The position numbers and the translations under genes were made by a program. From positions 118,355-182,354 of the forward strand of contig NZ_JWHR01000064.1 in NCBI RefSeq assembly GCF_000808015.1: 64,000 nt of DNA. Direction: 5' to 3'. Every line of letters begins with the position of its first letter. The first letter of the stretch is position 1. The notes under the pieces are model-generated. The model was not told the origin of the DNA and did not search any database. It saw only the letters and a program-made list of their open reading frames with translations. Source of the stretch: Terrisporobacter othiniensis. GTDB taxonomy: Bacteria; Bacillota; Clostridia; Peptostreptococcales; Peptostreptococcaceae. Shown piece by piece: positions 26,537-35,602 of the stretch.

Positions 26537-28081
26537 TTAATTACTCTTTTTCAACCTTCTCTTCACAACATCCGTAACAATCCTAATCTCGTCAACCTTA
26601 AACAGCATAATCAAACCACCATACACAGCAGCTGCCAAAGTCACAGCCACCATCAGCACAACGAACTCCGTTTCCCCACCAGTGTGAGTAAACCTAATCA
26701 TGTAATGATAAGAATAATAAGCCACAGCACCCATAATCAGTGAAGCCACCAAGCTTTTCGCTGTTGCCCCCACAATCTTATCCTGTCCAAAGTACCCGAT
26801 CTTCTTTTTCAAACTTCTAAACAACAACATAATACAAGCCATGGAAGACAAACTAGTAGCAAGGGTCAGTCCTGCCAATCCCCAAAACTTGATAAACACC
26901 ACGTCCATAATCATATTCATAGCCATGGCAATTACACCATTGACCATAGGAGTTTTCGTATCTTGCAGAGAATAAAAAATCTTACCCAGCACATCTCTCA
27001 ACCCATAAGCCACCATTCCTATGGAATACATAGCAAGAGCTAAAGCAGTCAAGTAAGTTGCATTTGCATCAAACGCCCCTCTTTCAAACAACACTCTAAC
27101 AATAGGCAATGCCAACACTATAGTTCCCACAGTTATAGGTAAAACTAAAATTATGACACAGTTTATACTTTTAATAACAGAAGAAGTAAATCTCTCCTTG
27201 TTATTTTCACTAGATAATTGTGACAAAATTGGATAAATCACTGATGAAATTGATGTTATAAAAATAGCTATAACAAATGATGTCAGCTTATTTGAATAAT
27301 TCAGTGCAGACACTGTCCCCACTGGTAAAGTAGAGGCCAGAGTTCTATCCACCAAAGTATTTACCTGATTTACTGCCACTCCGATTAACACAGGCATAAT
27401 CAGCCAAGCCATCTTTTTAATATATTTATCTTTTATATCAATAATTGGTACATACTTATATCCTGCCTTAATTGCATAAGGTAGTTGAAATAAAAACTCA
27501 CTTGCCATTCCAATCAAAGTCCCCCAAATCATCAAATAAGGGCCATGCTTGATACTAAGTAAAGTTGCCACAATTATAATCACATTCTTTGGCACACTAC
27601 TAAGACCTGGCATAATAAAATCATTTTTTATTTGTAAATAAGAAGTCATAACATAACTAAGTCCTGTAAACACAATTCCCAAGATAGTTATTCTAGTAAA
27701 ATTAATTGCAACTTCCAGTGCCTTTCCCTCATATCCCACAGCAAACACATTTACAATTTGCTCTGTGAATATAAATCCAAGGATTGAAAGGACTATACAC
27801 GCAATCACAACTAAGTTAAACACGTTATTTATAAACTTAAGAGATCTTTCTTCTCCTTTTTCACTATGTACTTCCATATACATGGGTATAAGCACCGTTG
27901 CTAAGGTGCTACCTATTATGGCAAAAATAACCTGTGGTATATTCATAGCTGTTACATAGGAATCACTGTAAATGCTTGTTCCATATCCAGCAGCAAGGAC
28001 TAATTCTCTCCCAAATCCCAGTATTTTTGCTATTATTGTGGCCACCATAAGTCCAAAAGTGGCTCTCGCTAATTTGCTCAT
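26537..28081 (-). CDS. murJ: MurJ/MviN-type lipid flippase (514 aa)
   Basis: A MOP-superfamily protein with about 14 TM helices. The family N-terminus GFGRELVLAAGYG, an amphipathic R..FERGAF.. stretch and GLRDVLGKIFYSLQDTKTP are characteristic of MurJ. MurJ moves lipid II across the membrane for peptidoglycan synthesis. AAGGAG precedes the ATG. It is monocistronic with its own terminator. No Wzx flippase is found in the nearby polysaccharide locus, so a role of this protein in moving another lipid-linked sugar cannot be excluded, but there is no direct sign of it. Confidence 0.92.
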   Translation of the reverse strand: MSKLARATFGLMVATIIAKILGFGRELVLAAGYGTSIYSDSYVTAMNIPQVIFAIIGSTLATVLIPMYMEVHSEKGEERSLKFINNVFNLVVIACIVLSILGFIFTEQIVNVFAVGYEGKALEVAINFTRITILGIVFTGLSYVMTSYLQIKNDFIMPGLSSVPKNVIIIVATLLSIKHGPYLMIWGTLIGMASEFLFQLPYAIKAGYKYVPIIDIKDKYIKKMAWLIMPVLIGVAVNQVNTLVDRTLASTLPVGTVSALNYSNKLTSFVIAIFITSISSVIYPILSQLSSENNKERFTSSVIKSINCVIILVLPITVGTIVLALPIVRVLFERGAFDANATYLTALALAMYSIGMVAYGLRDVLGKIFYSLQDTKTPMVNGVIAMAMNMIMDVVFIKFWGLAGLTLATSLSSMACIMLLFRSLKKKIGYFGQDKIVGATAKSLVASLIMGAVAYYSYHYMIRFTHTGGETEFVVLMVAVTLAAAVYGGLIMLFKVDEIRIVTDVVKRRLKKSN

Positions 28082-28301
28082 AGTTTTGCTCCTTTATAAT
28101 AAATAAGTTAACTAGCTTATAATTTACTTTTTTACTTTCACATATATTACATTATAGTATTTTTTGTAAGTTTTTAATACGGTATCCTGATATATTTTTT
28201 CATTTAATAACTTTTAACAAGCACATCTATATATCTTACAAAGGCATATGAACAACTTTTGTTTTATAGCTCTAGCAAAAATGCGGTGCTCCAAGTCTTC
28301 A

Positions 28302-28348
28302 AAAAAATAAAGCCAATAGTTAACAAGATTCATTATAACTACTGGCTT
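28302..28348 (-). terminator. Intrinsic terminator of the YitT gene
   Basis: 13-nt arms AAGCCAATAGTTA (28310-28322) and TAACTACTGGCTT (28336-28348) pair on the minus strand with one G-U. The A-run 28301-28307 gives the U-tail. It is 130 bp after the stop. Confidence 0.75.
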
Positions 28349-28380
28349 AAAACTTTTTATCAATATATAAAGTCTATTTT

Positions 28381-28412
28381 TCTTTTATTTTAATATTCTT
28401 TTATTTTAATAT
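28381..28412. repeat. Two tandem copies of a 16-bp AT-rich unit
   Basis: TCTTTTATTTTAATAT occurs twice in direct succession, followed by a partial third copy. Probably replication slippage in non-coding DNA. Confidence 0.8.
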
Positions 28413-28477
28413 TCTTTAATTTTCACATTCTTTTATATTTGTTTAATTTTTATATTTTTTCCTATATTTATATTCTT

Positions 28478-29104
28478 CTAAATTGCTTTAGCTGGTTCCA
28501 TTTTATAATTATATATATAATCTATGGTTTTTCCACTTATACTAACTGCGATCAAAGACCAGAAAATATCATATGTTGATAGATAAGATAAAGAAAGTAA
28601 AAGTACCGAAATATCTCCTATGAGATAAACCTTTCCAATAGTCATAGATGTTATTTTAGAAATGATTAATGCCAATGCATCGTCTCCACCAGCTGCTGCT
28701 CCAGCCCTAACTACTATACCCACGCCAACTCCTACAAATAAACCTGCTAGCACTGTACCTAGTAATTTGCTGTCAAACACAGGCACAAGTGGCCCTATAC
28801 TTTCAAATACTGCATAAAAAACAGAAAAACCTATTGTTGCAATCATTGAGTAAATTAAGAATTTTTTCCCAAAGAATTTGTATCCTATTACAAATAATGA
28901 AATGTCTATTATTATATTTGCCACAGATGGATTTATATTAAAGAGATTTTTTAGTAATAATAAAACTCCTAAAACTCCACCTTCCGTTATGTTGTTTTGA
29001 TAATTTAAATTGTAAACTCCAAAGGCTAAAATTATAGTACCTAATAAAATTAACCCTATTTCTTTTCTTCTTTGATTTTCTTTTTCCTTGGTCCGCCTAT
29101 CCAT
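28478..29104 (-). CDS. YitT-family membrane protein without DUF2179 (208 aa)
   Basis: Five to six TM helices with YitT features: ITEGGVLGVLLLL, VGVGVGIVVRAGAAAGGDDALA and a basic C-terminal end. Compared with the YitT protein at 55973 it lacks the C-terminal cytoplasmic DUF2179 domain and stops shortly after the last helix. Chosen start is ATG 29104 behind AAGGGAAGG; the longer frame to 29215 has no ribosome site. The function of the family is not established. Single gene with its own terminator. Confidence 0.85.
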   Translation of the reverse strand: MDRRTKEKENQRRKEIGLILLGTIILAFGVYNLNYQNNITEGGVLGVLLLLKNLFNINPSVANIIIDISLFVIGYKFFGKKFLIYSMIATIGFSVFYAVFESIGPLVPVFDSKLLGTVLAGLFVGVGVGIVVRAGAAAGGDDALALIISKITSMTIGKVYLIGDISVLLLSLSYLSTYDIFWSLIAVSISGKTIDYIYNYKMEPAKAI

Positions 29105-29462
29105 ATTAAAACCTTCCCTTTTTTCAAATTTATTAATATTATATTCCTTCAAAAGGCCTTTGTATAGTCGATTTTCAAGAAGTGAGTATTGTGTAAGGAG
29201 TGAGGTTGTTTTCATAGTGTATTTTTTTCATTTTTACTTGTTTTTTATTTATTCTCATATATTTAAGTGTTTGTAATGGCTTTGTTGAGGTATTTTTTCA
29301 CAAAAGTTTAGGCTATAGTTTTTTGTAGTTTAGTATATATATTTTTAGGTTTATAAAAATTTTTGTTTTACTTAGTTTTACTAAACTTAATCTTAAAGAA
29401 GGCAAATGGTAATTTTTTGATCCAACATATGAGTACTATTAATTTGATAGATTTTTATTTTA
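29105..29462. other. Intergenic region, about 360 bp, no feature recognised
   Basis: T-rich sequence between the metallophosphoesterase stop and the YitT start. No convincing terminator, ORF or structured RNA was seen. The YitT promoter must lie here. Confidence 0.5.
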
Positions 29463-30338
29463 TTATTTTGATAAATGTAAATTAACTATTTCTGGTGGAT
29501 TATTAAATCTAGGCAACTTCTGCTTACCTGAGCCTAACCCACTAGTTATAAGGATTTTTACTTTATTTAAATCAAAAAATCCCTTATCATACTCTGGAAA
29601 CCAGCCTTGATCTCCACCATAAAGTCCTCCAACAAAAGGAAGAACAACTTGTCCTCCATGGTTGTGTCCACTTACTACTAGGTCTATGTTCCATACTTCT
29701 GATGCATCTCCAAATATAAAACTATCTGGTCTGTGTGCCATCATGATTTTGTAATTGTTTGTGTCTTGGAAGTCTGCTAGAAAATCGTATACTCCTTCTT
29801 CCATAGTGTCTTTGTCAACATCATTGTTATCATTTAATCCAAAAGCATATGAATACATTCCACCTATTCTTATGTTATTTCCGTTTACATTTATATCCTT
29901 GTACTCATTATCAAGTATAGTAACTCCTACACTTTCTAGCTCTTTTAGTAAATCAGATATGCCTGCTTCTATGTAATCGATATCTGTATTTCCCAAGGAA
30001 TAAAATACTTTGTGGTTTTTGCAGAGCTGTTTCATAAGGTTTGTGACTATTTTACTGTCTTTTGAATCTGAGTTTACTCCATCTCCTACAAAAAGGATAA
30101 TATCAGGTGATAGAGAGTTTATTTCATTTATTAAGTCTTCGTTGTTTTCTCCTAACTGATTGTCATGAAGGTCAGATATTATAACTGCATTGACTGAGTT
30201 GTTAATTTGATTTGATTTTATATTGTAATCACTTACTGTTATTTTATTATAAGATATGTATACTTCATATATCCCAATTAAGCAAATTATTACAAGCAGT
30301 AATAAGGCAAATACTATTCTTTTTGTTTTTTTACTCAT
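29463..30338 (-). CDS. Membrane-anchored metallophosphoesterase, YkuE/YaeI-like (291 aa)
   Basis: The N-terminal TM helix (about residues 8-26) is followed by a calcineurin-like phosphoesterase domain with the metal motifs ISDLHDNQ, GDGVNSD, LGNTD and the C-terminal GHNHGGQ. YkuE-type enzymes act at the membrane surface, and YaeI cleaves lipid pyrophosphate bonds. Here the catalytic domain would face outside or the membrane face depending on topology. GGGGAG precedes ATG 30338. Single gene, next to the decayed zone at 30451-32250. Substrate unknown. Confidence 0.88.
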   Translation of the reverse strand: MSKKTKRIVFALLLLVIICLIGIYEVYISYNKITVSDYNIKSNQINNSVNAVIISDLHDNQLGENNEDLINEINSLSPDIILFVGDGVNSDSKDSKIVTNLMKQLCKNHKVFYSLGNTDIDYIEAGISDLLKELESVGVTILDNEYKDINVNGNNIRIGGMYSYAFGLNDNNDVDKDTMEEGVYDFLADFQDTNNYKIMMAHRPDSFIFGDASEVWNIDLVVSGHNHGGQVVLPFVGGLYGGDQGWFPEYDKGFFDLNKVKILITSGLGSGKQKLPRFNNPPEIVNLHLSK

Positions 30339-30450
30339 ATCATTCTCCCCATTTTTTAGTATTCTATCTACTATTTTATACATAAATTTATCTTTTTAAA
30401 TTATGTCATATGATAAAAAATTTTCAATTATAATTACTTTTTCATAAATA

Positions 30451-30840
30451 CTAATCATTAATAATAGCCGTATGAGTATCATGACCAACATATCCATCTG
30501 CACTTAATGCCCTTGATTTTTGATAAGCTATTACTGCAGCCTTAGTTTTACTTCAAAAACTTCCATCAGCCTCAATTGATTTTACTGCTTCCGTTTTCTT
30601 TCTCTGTATTATGTATGTGGATAAATTAACTCTCTTATCTGGATAATATTGATTAAAAACATCCATAGCTCTTTGTAGTGAATCTATCTTAATATTGATT
30701 TCTCTAAGTATATCATCTTTAGGTAAGAATAAATTTTCTTCTATGGTACTTATGATTGTTATCATTTTAGTAAGACTGTTGATTACATCCTTAGGTAAGT
30801 TATTATATTTTTTATCCCTCGTTATCATATGTAGTACCAT
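30451..30840 (-). pseudogene. Small gene with broken peptidoglycan-binding C-terminus
   Basis: The frame from 30840 runs 95 codons to a TGA at 30553-30555 and continues open to TAG at 30451-30453. After the TGA it reads SKTKAAVIAYQKSRALSADGYVG, the second half of a PG_binding_1 domain; just before it reads EADGSF. The expected residue at the TGA is Gly (GGA to TGA). The first 85 residues are charged and helical and not recognised. Start uncertain (ATG 30840 or 30828). It lies 21 bp downstream of the small ORF at 30862. Confidence 0.6.
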
Positions 30841-30847
30841 ATCCCCC

Positions 30848-30912
30848 TATGGTTTTTCTTTTTATTTTTTATTTTTATTTTCATTTTCATTTTCATTTTT
30901 ATTTTTATTTTG
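30848..30912. repeat. Hexanucleotide-type simple repeat (TTTTAT/TTTCAT)n
   Basis: About ten copies of a six-base T-rich unit with T/C variation. It lies inside the 3' end of the 61-codon ORF, where it encodes an alternating Asn-Lys/Asn-Glu tail. Copy changes would stay in frame. Confidence 0.85.
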
Positions 30913-31047
30913 TCCACCTATGGTGCACGCTTCCATGACGTTACGTAATTTAAGTATAGTTTTTAATAGACTATATATATCTATTTCTTTAAGATTAGAA
31001 TTTTGAAATAAATATAATAATAGTATCTTATCTTTATTTTTAGCCAT
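30862..31047 (-). CDS. Small protein of unknown function with Asn/Lys/Glu repeat tail (61 aa)
   Basis: The N-terminal 45 residues are helical and hydrophobic (ILLLYLFQNSNLKEIDIYSLL), followed by a short repeat-encoded tail. A GGGGAT-like ribosome site lies before the ATG, and the start is only 6 bp after the stop of the 145-aa gene. It appears to be part of a three-gene unit with its neighbours on both sides. No family recognised; coding status is uncertain. Confidence 0.5.
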   Translation of the reverse strand: MAKNKDKILLLYLFQNSNLKEIDIYSLLKTILKLRNVMEACTIGGQNKNKNENENENKNKK

Positions 31048-31053
31048 ATGTTT

Positions 31054-31491
31054 TTATATCCCCTTTATAAGATACTTGTTTAGGTCAAAGATTTCCTCAA
31101 TATTAGAATTTATCCATCTTTTATCGTTTAAATAGTATGATATATACTTCATAGGTAAATTACAAAAGTTATAACTACATACTATGTCTAAAAGTATATG
31201 TCTTTTAATATTAAATGTATCGTATTTATCCTCCTTACATATAAAACGAGTTCTTTTCAGTAAATTTTCTTTATTTTTCCTTCTTTTTATATAAGTACGT
31301 ATAATTTTATTATATCCTTTATCAGATATATAGAAATTTTTCATCATATTGTTTAATACTTTTTCAGAGTAACCCCTTTCTCTAAAAATTTTCAGTATAC
31401 TTTCTGTTGGATATGATAGGTTATCCTCTATTATATCTAAACACTTATTAAACTCTGTTATTCTATGTATTCTTTTTCTAAACTTTGACAT
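31054..31491 (-). CDS. Basic protein of unknown function (145 aa)
   Basis: AAAGGAGGT precedes the ATG, a strong sign of translation. The protein is very basic and predicted helical (KFRKRIHRITEF, YIKRRKNKENLLKRTRF), possibly nucleic acid binding. No TM segment or signal peptide. It heads a tight row of three small leftward genes ending in the broken peptidoglycan-binding ORF. I do not recognise the family. The setting, a decayed zone at the end of the polysaccharide locus, suggests a transferred or remnant element. Confidence 0.6.
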   Translation of the reverse strand: MSKFRKRIHRITEFNKCLDIIEDNLSYPTESILKIFRERGYSEKVLNNMMKNFYISDKGYNKIIRTYIKRRKNKENLLKRTRFICKEDKYDTFNIKRHILLDIVCSYNFCNLPMKYISYYLNDKRWINSNIEEIFDLNKYLIKGI

Positions 31492-31563
31492 AAATACCTC
31501 CTTTTAGCTATATTATAACATCTTGTACAGTGCAATTTTTCTCCCTTTTTTTGTAGTAAAATA

Positions 31564-31596
31564 CCCCCTAGAGAAAAATCTCTAAGGGGTGTTTTT
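31564..31596. terminator. Terminator-like hairpin upstream of the small-gene unit
   Basis: CCCCTAGAGA (31565-31574) pairs with TCTCTAAGGGG (31579-31589) with one bulge, followed on the plus strand by GTGTTTTT. Either strand could use it; no rightward gene precedes it. Confidence 0.6.
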
Positions 31597-31720
31597 GCAT
31601 AACTATTTTATATTATTGTCATTTCTATATTACCCAATCTAAAAAAGCCTATGACTTGTCTGAATATAAGTACCACAGGTATCGATACTATGGATGATCC
31701 TATTTATTTTATTCATAATA

Positions 31721-31743
31721 AAAGACATAACACTATGTTATGC
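31721..31743 (-). terminator. Hairpin after the acyltransferase fragment
   Basis: CATAACA-CTA-TGTTATG with a T-rich minus-strand tail. Located 45 bp beyond the stop of the truncated acyltransferase frame; probably the ancestral end of the polysaccharide operon. Confidence 0.6.
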
Positions 31744-31787
31744 CCTTTATACTTGCTATATTATAACAAAACTTCCTTTTAATTATA

Positions 31788-32085
31788 CTATTCAGCTGTA
31801 ACTGATTTACTTAATCCTCTTCGATTCTGCTCTATTTTCTCTAAGTTCTCATCTAACAAACTTATAATTGGTTTGTATATTAAATTAATTAAGTAAGATG
31901 CTCCTAAACAAAGTACAACTAACCATATAAATATAAGCATTGGATACTTTGGTGCATATACTAAATCTTTAAAGAAGATCATATAGAAAAACATATGCAC
32001 AAGCCACATATTTGTAGAATGTTTACTTAAATAACTTAGTAAATTATCTAACCACATAGGCTTATCTATTAGATTAAATACTACT
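31788..32085 (-). pseudogene. C-terminal fragment of an acyltransferase-3 membrane protein
   Basis: The frame gives about 98 residues with LSKHSTNMWLVHMFFY and a TM helix (FIWLVVLCLGASYLINLIY), matching the end of OafA-type O-acyltransferases, which are normally 330-600 aa. The N-terminal 70 percent is absent; the frame begins at a junction with glmS-like sequence near 32086. It lies at the 3' end of the polysaccharide operon, so it may once have acylated the polymer. No ribosome site for its internal ATG at 32057. Confidence 0.7.
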
Positions 32086-32250
32086 ATATCCTCCGTTTAT
32101 TGGATTAGCAGTTAAATCTTATGCTAATACTTGTAATCTTCCTTTGATTTTTTCTAATTAATAACTCTTCACCAATGTTTACTTCAACACCTGCTGAATT
32201 GTATCCTCTATATTGTAATTTAGAAAGTCCTTCTACTAGAACTTATGTTA
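32086..32250 (-). pseudogene. glmS (GlcN-6-P synthase) N-terminal remnant, frameshifted
   Basis: Minus-strand translation gives VLVEGLSKLQYRGYNSAG and EVNIGEELLIRK. A shifted frame follows with KGRLQVLA-stop-DLTANPINGG. This order matches the glutaminase domain of GlmS, where the family reads ...LEGLSKLEYRGYDSAG...KGK(L)..LA..L..NPI.G. One frameshift and at least one stop are present, and only about 50 of 600 codons remain. The sequence immediately upstream also reads as stops. It is joined directly to the acyltransferase fragment, marking a recombination scar. Confidence 0.7.
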
Positions 32251-32338
32251 CGTATATATTTTTCCAGTAATCTAAGGTTTCATACATATTATATATAATC
32301 ATATAGCGTTATCTATAAATACACTATATCAATAATCC

Positions 32339-33325
32339 TTAGCTATTATAATTTTTATACTTCCTTAAGTTTGAAATAAAATTATATACTTTAGGACTAA
32401 TAGCAAATATTATCCAATTCCTTTTTTCTTTAATACTATAATTTTTTAATCTAAGTAATGTATTTAAGTTAGATATAAAATCTTTTCTTAGCTCATTCAA
32501 AAGTTTAGCTTCAGAATTTGTATTTTTATCTATTTCCATGTATAAAGTAAAAAAATTATATTCATATATTTTAGATATATAATTACACATATCTATTAAT
32601 CCCACTTTTCTACAAAATCTCATCCTATCAGACTGTGAAAGAAGAGCATCTACTTTTTTCTTATATGATATCTTTGACATTATACTTCCTTCTCTTTGTA
32701 AATAGTGATATAACTCATTATTTGCATATACTATTTTTCTACATTTATATAATATTCTATGTATTATAAATTCATCTTCATGAATTCTTCCAACTTCATA
32801 GCGAATATCATCAAATAAATGCTTACTATATAACTTATTCCAAGGCACAACTAATCTGACACCTATTTCTTTATCATACAAATTATTTATTGCCTGAATA
32901 TTATCCATTTCTATAACTTCGGTTTGTTCTATATCTGTATTATATTCAGTATATAGACTATATATATTTTTATAGTTGCAACATGAAATATCAGCTTTAT
33001 GTTTTTTTATTAAATCATATAATATCTCATACATTCTAGGATGGATACTATCATCACTATCAATAAACCCTATATACTTTCCACAAGCTATATCTAATCC
33101 TGCATTTCTTGCTGATGATTGGCCTCCATTATTCTTGTGAATAACTTTTATCCTGCTATCTATTTTCTCGTACTTATCACATATTTCACCACTTTTATCT
33201 GTAGATCCATCATTTACAAGTATAAGTTCATAATCTTTAAATGTTTGATTTAATATTGATTTTATACAGTTTCCTAAATATTTCTCCACATTATAAACTG
33301 GTACAATAATTGAAATCTCTGCCAT
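32339..33325 (-). CDS. Glycosyltransferase family 2 (328 aa)
   Basis: The GT-A fold N-terminus is typical: ISIIVPVYNVEKYL, VNDGSTDKS, NNGGQSSARNAGL and the nucleotide-sugar/metal motif IDSDDS near residue 90. The C-terminal 200 residues are variable and basic, as is normal for capsule GT2 enzymes. AAGGAG precedes the ATG. It follows the ABC exporter genes and is the last intact gene of the polysaccharide locus before the decayed zone. It acts at the cytoplasmic membrane face; the sugar is unknown. Confidence 0.92.
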   Translation of the reverse strand: MAEISIIVPVYNVEKYLGNCIKSILNQTFKDYELILVNDGSTDKSGEICDKYEKIDSRIKVIHKNNGGQSSARNAGLDIACGKYIGFIDSDDSIHPRMYEILYDLIKKHKADISCCNYKNIYSLYTEYNTDIEQTEVIEMDNIQAINNLYDKEIGVRLVVPWNKLYSKHLFDDIRYEVGRIHEDEFIIHRILYKCRKIVYANNELYHYLQREGSIMSKISYKKKVDALLSQSDRMRFCRKVGLIDMCNYISKIYEYNFFTLYMEIDKNTNSEAKLLNELRKDFISNLNTLLRLKNYSIKEKRNWIIFAISPKVYNFISNLRKYKNYNS

Positions 33326-33353
33326 GTATACTCCTTATAACTTTATTTTTCTC

Positions 33354-34676
33354 TTATATATAATTAACTAGTGATTTTTCTCTTGTTTCATACGTTTCAA
33401 CTTCAATCATATCTAAGTCCTTTAATTGTATATGACCCCATTGTTTACGATTCCATTCAAATACATAGTCATTTAATTTAGAATTAACTACTTCAAATAC
33501 ACATGCTGGATAAACTCCATCAAAATCTCTATATCCACCAAGTTCTCCTATTTCACATAAAACAACTAGTAATTGATATTTTCCTGTAACTAACCTACTT
33601 ATATCTAGTTCCACTTCGTATGTTGTTTCTGTATCTTTATAACAAGAAAACTTTTTAGAGCATACTGATGCAGCTATTGGAGTATCATCTATAGTTCTAA
33701 TCTCAAATCTTAATTGAACATCATGTATATCATCATAATTTTTCCAATTTATATTACATCTAAATTTTTCACCATCTACAAAAATATTATTATCTTTATC
33801 TAATAACTCTAAATAATTAAATTTAGCTTGTGGTTCTTTGGGTAAATATCCTTCTCTTTCTTTTTCAAATAAATTATTATATATACTAGATCCTTCACAC
33901 TTATTATTTAAGTATATACTTATACCCGTTTCTACATTTCCATCATACTTTACAGTGCCTTTATCTAACACAACAACCCTATTACATAACTGCTCTATAG
34001 TCTGCATATTATGACTTACATATAGTATAGTTCTTCCAGAATGTGCGACATCCAACATCTTATTTATACATTTCTTTTGAAACTTCATATCTCCAACAGC
34101 TAAAACTTCATCCATAATAAGTATCTCCGAATCAAGATGAGCTGCTACTGAGAACGCTAATTTTACAAACATACCAGAAGAATATCTTTTTACTGGAGTA
34201 TCAATAAACTTTCTACATTCAGAGAACTCTATGATATCCTCAATCTTAGAGTCAACTTCTTCCTTACTCATTCCAAGAATAGCTCCACTAAGGTATACAT
34301 TCTCTCTTCCTGTAAGCTCTGGATGAAATCCTGTTCCAACTTCAAGCAAACTAGAAATACGACCTTTAATTTTTAAACTTCCTTTTGTTGGAGCAGTTAC
34401 TCTTGATAATATTTTTAATAATGTAGATTTACCAGCTCCATTACCACCAATAATTCCTATAGTATCCCCCTTATTAATTTGTAAATCTACTCCATTAAGA
34501 GCCATAAAAGTTTCATTTTTTCCATAAGTCTTAGCCCCTATCTTAGTATTAGGATCTTCCTTTCCTCTAACCTTTGCCCACCAACTTTGTAAATCAGCAG
34601 TCAAAGTACCCCCACCTATGGCACCAAGTCTATATTTTTTATGTAAATCTTCTATTTTGATAACTACTTCACTCAT
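33354..34676 (-). CDS. Polysaccharide ABC exporter ATPase, Wzt/TagH-like with C-terminal carbohydrate-binding domain (440 aa)
   Basis: The N-terminal ATPase has Walker A GGNGAGKST, the signature YSSGM and Walker B ILIMDEVLAVGD. Residues from about 270 form a beta-rich Wzt-C-like domain with FRCNINWKNYDD and ACVFEVV. Such domains recognise a finished, end-modified polymer before export (established for Wzt of O8/O9a). GGGAGAG precedes ATG 34676. It is 18 bp downstream of the permease gene, and the two form one transporter. The presence of the binding domain suggests a capped or modified non-reducing end on the polymer. Confidence 0.92.
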   Translation of the reverse strand: MSEVVIKIEDLHKKYRLGAIGGGTLTADLQSWWAKVRGKEDPNTKIGAKTYGKNETFMALNGVDLQINKGDTIGIIGGNGAGKSTLLKILSRVTAPTKGSLKIKGRISSLLEVGTGFHPELTGRENVYLSGAILGMSKEEVDSKIEDIIEFSECRKFIDTPVKRYSSGMFVKLAFSVAAHLDSEILIMDEVLAVGDMKFQKKCINKMLDVAHSGRTILYVSHNMQTIEQLCNRVVVLDKGTVKYDGNVETGISIYLNNKCEGSSIYNNLFEKEREGYLPKEPQAKFNYLELLDKDNNIFVDGEKFRCNINWKNYDDIHDVQLRFEIRTIDDTPIAASVCSKKFSCYKDTETTYEVELDISRLVTGKYQLLVVLCEIGELGGYRDFDGVYPACVFEVVNSKLNDYVFEWNRKQWGHIQLKDLDMIEVETYETREKSLVNYI

Positions 34677-34694
34677 ATCAAACTCTCCCATCTA

Positions 34695-35540
34695 TTAAAC
34701 TGTATCCATAAAAGTCTTTTCAACTCTACTAAATAAAACCACTCCTACAAATAAAACCACTAAAGTAGTAATCACACTTATTCCTAAATAGTTCCATGGA
34801 ATTGAACCACTTCCTAAAAATGCATATCTAAATGTCTCCACTATTGGAGAAACTGGATTTAACATCATTAAAGTTTTTAATTTGCCACTTATTTGAGATG
34901 CTGGATAAACAACAGGTGTTGCATACATCCAAAGTTGAACACCAAATGTAACTAAAACTGCTAAATCTCTATATTTTGTTGTTAATGATGAAATAATTAT
35001 TCCGAATCCTAAAGCAAGAGCTGCCAATTGTACTAACAAGAATGGTGTCATTAGAATATATAAATTGGGATGAATTGGTGATCCTTTTATCATAAAATAC
35101 CCCATAAATCCTAAAAACATTAAAAATTGTACGCTGAAGTTGATTAATCCTGAGATGACTGTTGATATCGGTGTTACTAACCTTGGAAAATATACTTTTC
35201 CAAATATAGCTGCATTTCCTGTAAATGTAGATGATGTTTTAGTTAAACACGATGAGAAGTATGTCCACACCGTTGTACCTAACATATAGAATACTATCTG
35301 TGGCATCCCATCTGTTGATATATTTGCAATATTCCCAAATACTACTGTAAACATTAACGTTGTTAGTAGTGGACTTATTATAAGCCATAGTGGTCCTAGT
35401 ATTGTTTGTTTGTATAATGTTTTAAAATCTCTTTTTACAAACATTACTATAAGGTCTTTATATTGTATTAATTCTTTTAAATTTATATCAAACCATCCTG
35501 TTTTAGGTTTGATTACAGTTGTCCAATTTTCTCCCTGCAT
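34695..35540 (-). CDS. Polysaccharide ABC exporter permease, Wzm/TagG-like (281 aa)
   Basis: Six TM helices and family motifs: FVKRDFKTLYKQTILGPLW at the start, PVVYPASQI and NPVSPIVETFRYA near the end. These ABC-2 permeases export complete lipid-linked polysaccharides or teichoic acids. Partner of the ATPase immediately downstream. GGAAGAG lies 11 nt before the ATG. Together they would move the polymer made by the preceding glycosyltransferases to the outer face, where LCP enzymes such as the 13630 protein could attach it. Confidence 0.92.
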   Translation of the reverse strand: MQGENWTTVIKPKTGWFDINLKELIQYKDLIVMFVKRDFKTLYKQTILGPLWLIISPLLTTLMFTVVFGNIANISTDGMPQIVFYMLGTTVWTYFSSCLTKTSSTFTGNAAIFGKVYFPRLVTPISTVISGLINFSVQFLMFLGFMGYFMIKGSPIHPNLYILMTPFLLVQLAALALGFGIIISSLTTKYRDLAVLVTFGVQLWMYATPVVYPASQISGKLKTLMMLNPVSPIVETFRYAFLGSGSIPWNYLGISVITTLVVLFVGVVLFSRVEKTFMDTV

Positions 35541-35602
35541 GAATAATAATCTCTTCCTTTCTAATCATAATTTTGTATTTTCTATATATTTAAATATTTA
35601 GT

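Larger units (their letters stand above)
28082..28477. other. Intergenic region with terminator and tandem repeat
   Basis: About 400 bp. It holds the promoter side of murJ, the terminator of the YitT gene (28302-28348) and the 16-bp tandem repeat at 28381-28412. The remaining sequence shows no ORF or RNA motif that I recognise. Confidence 0.6.
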
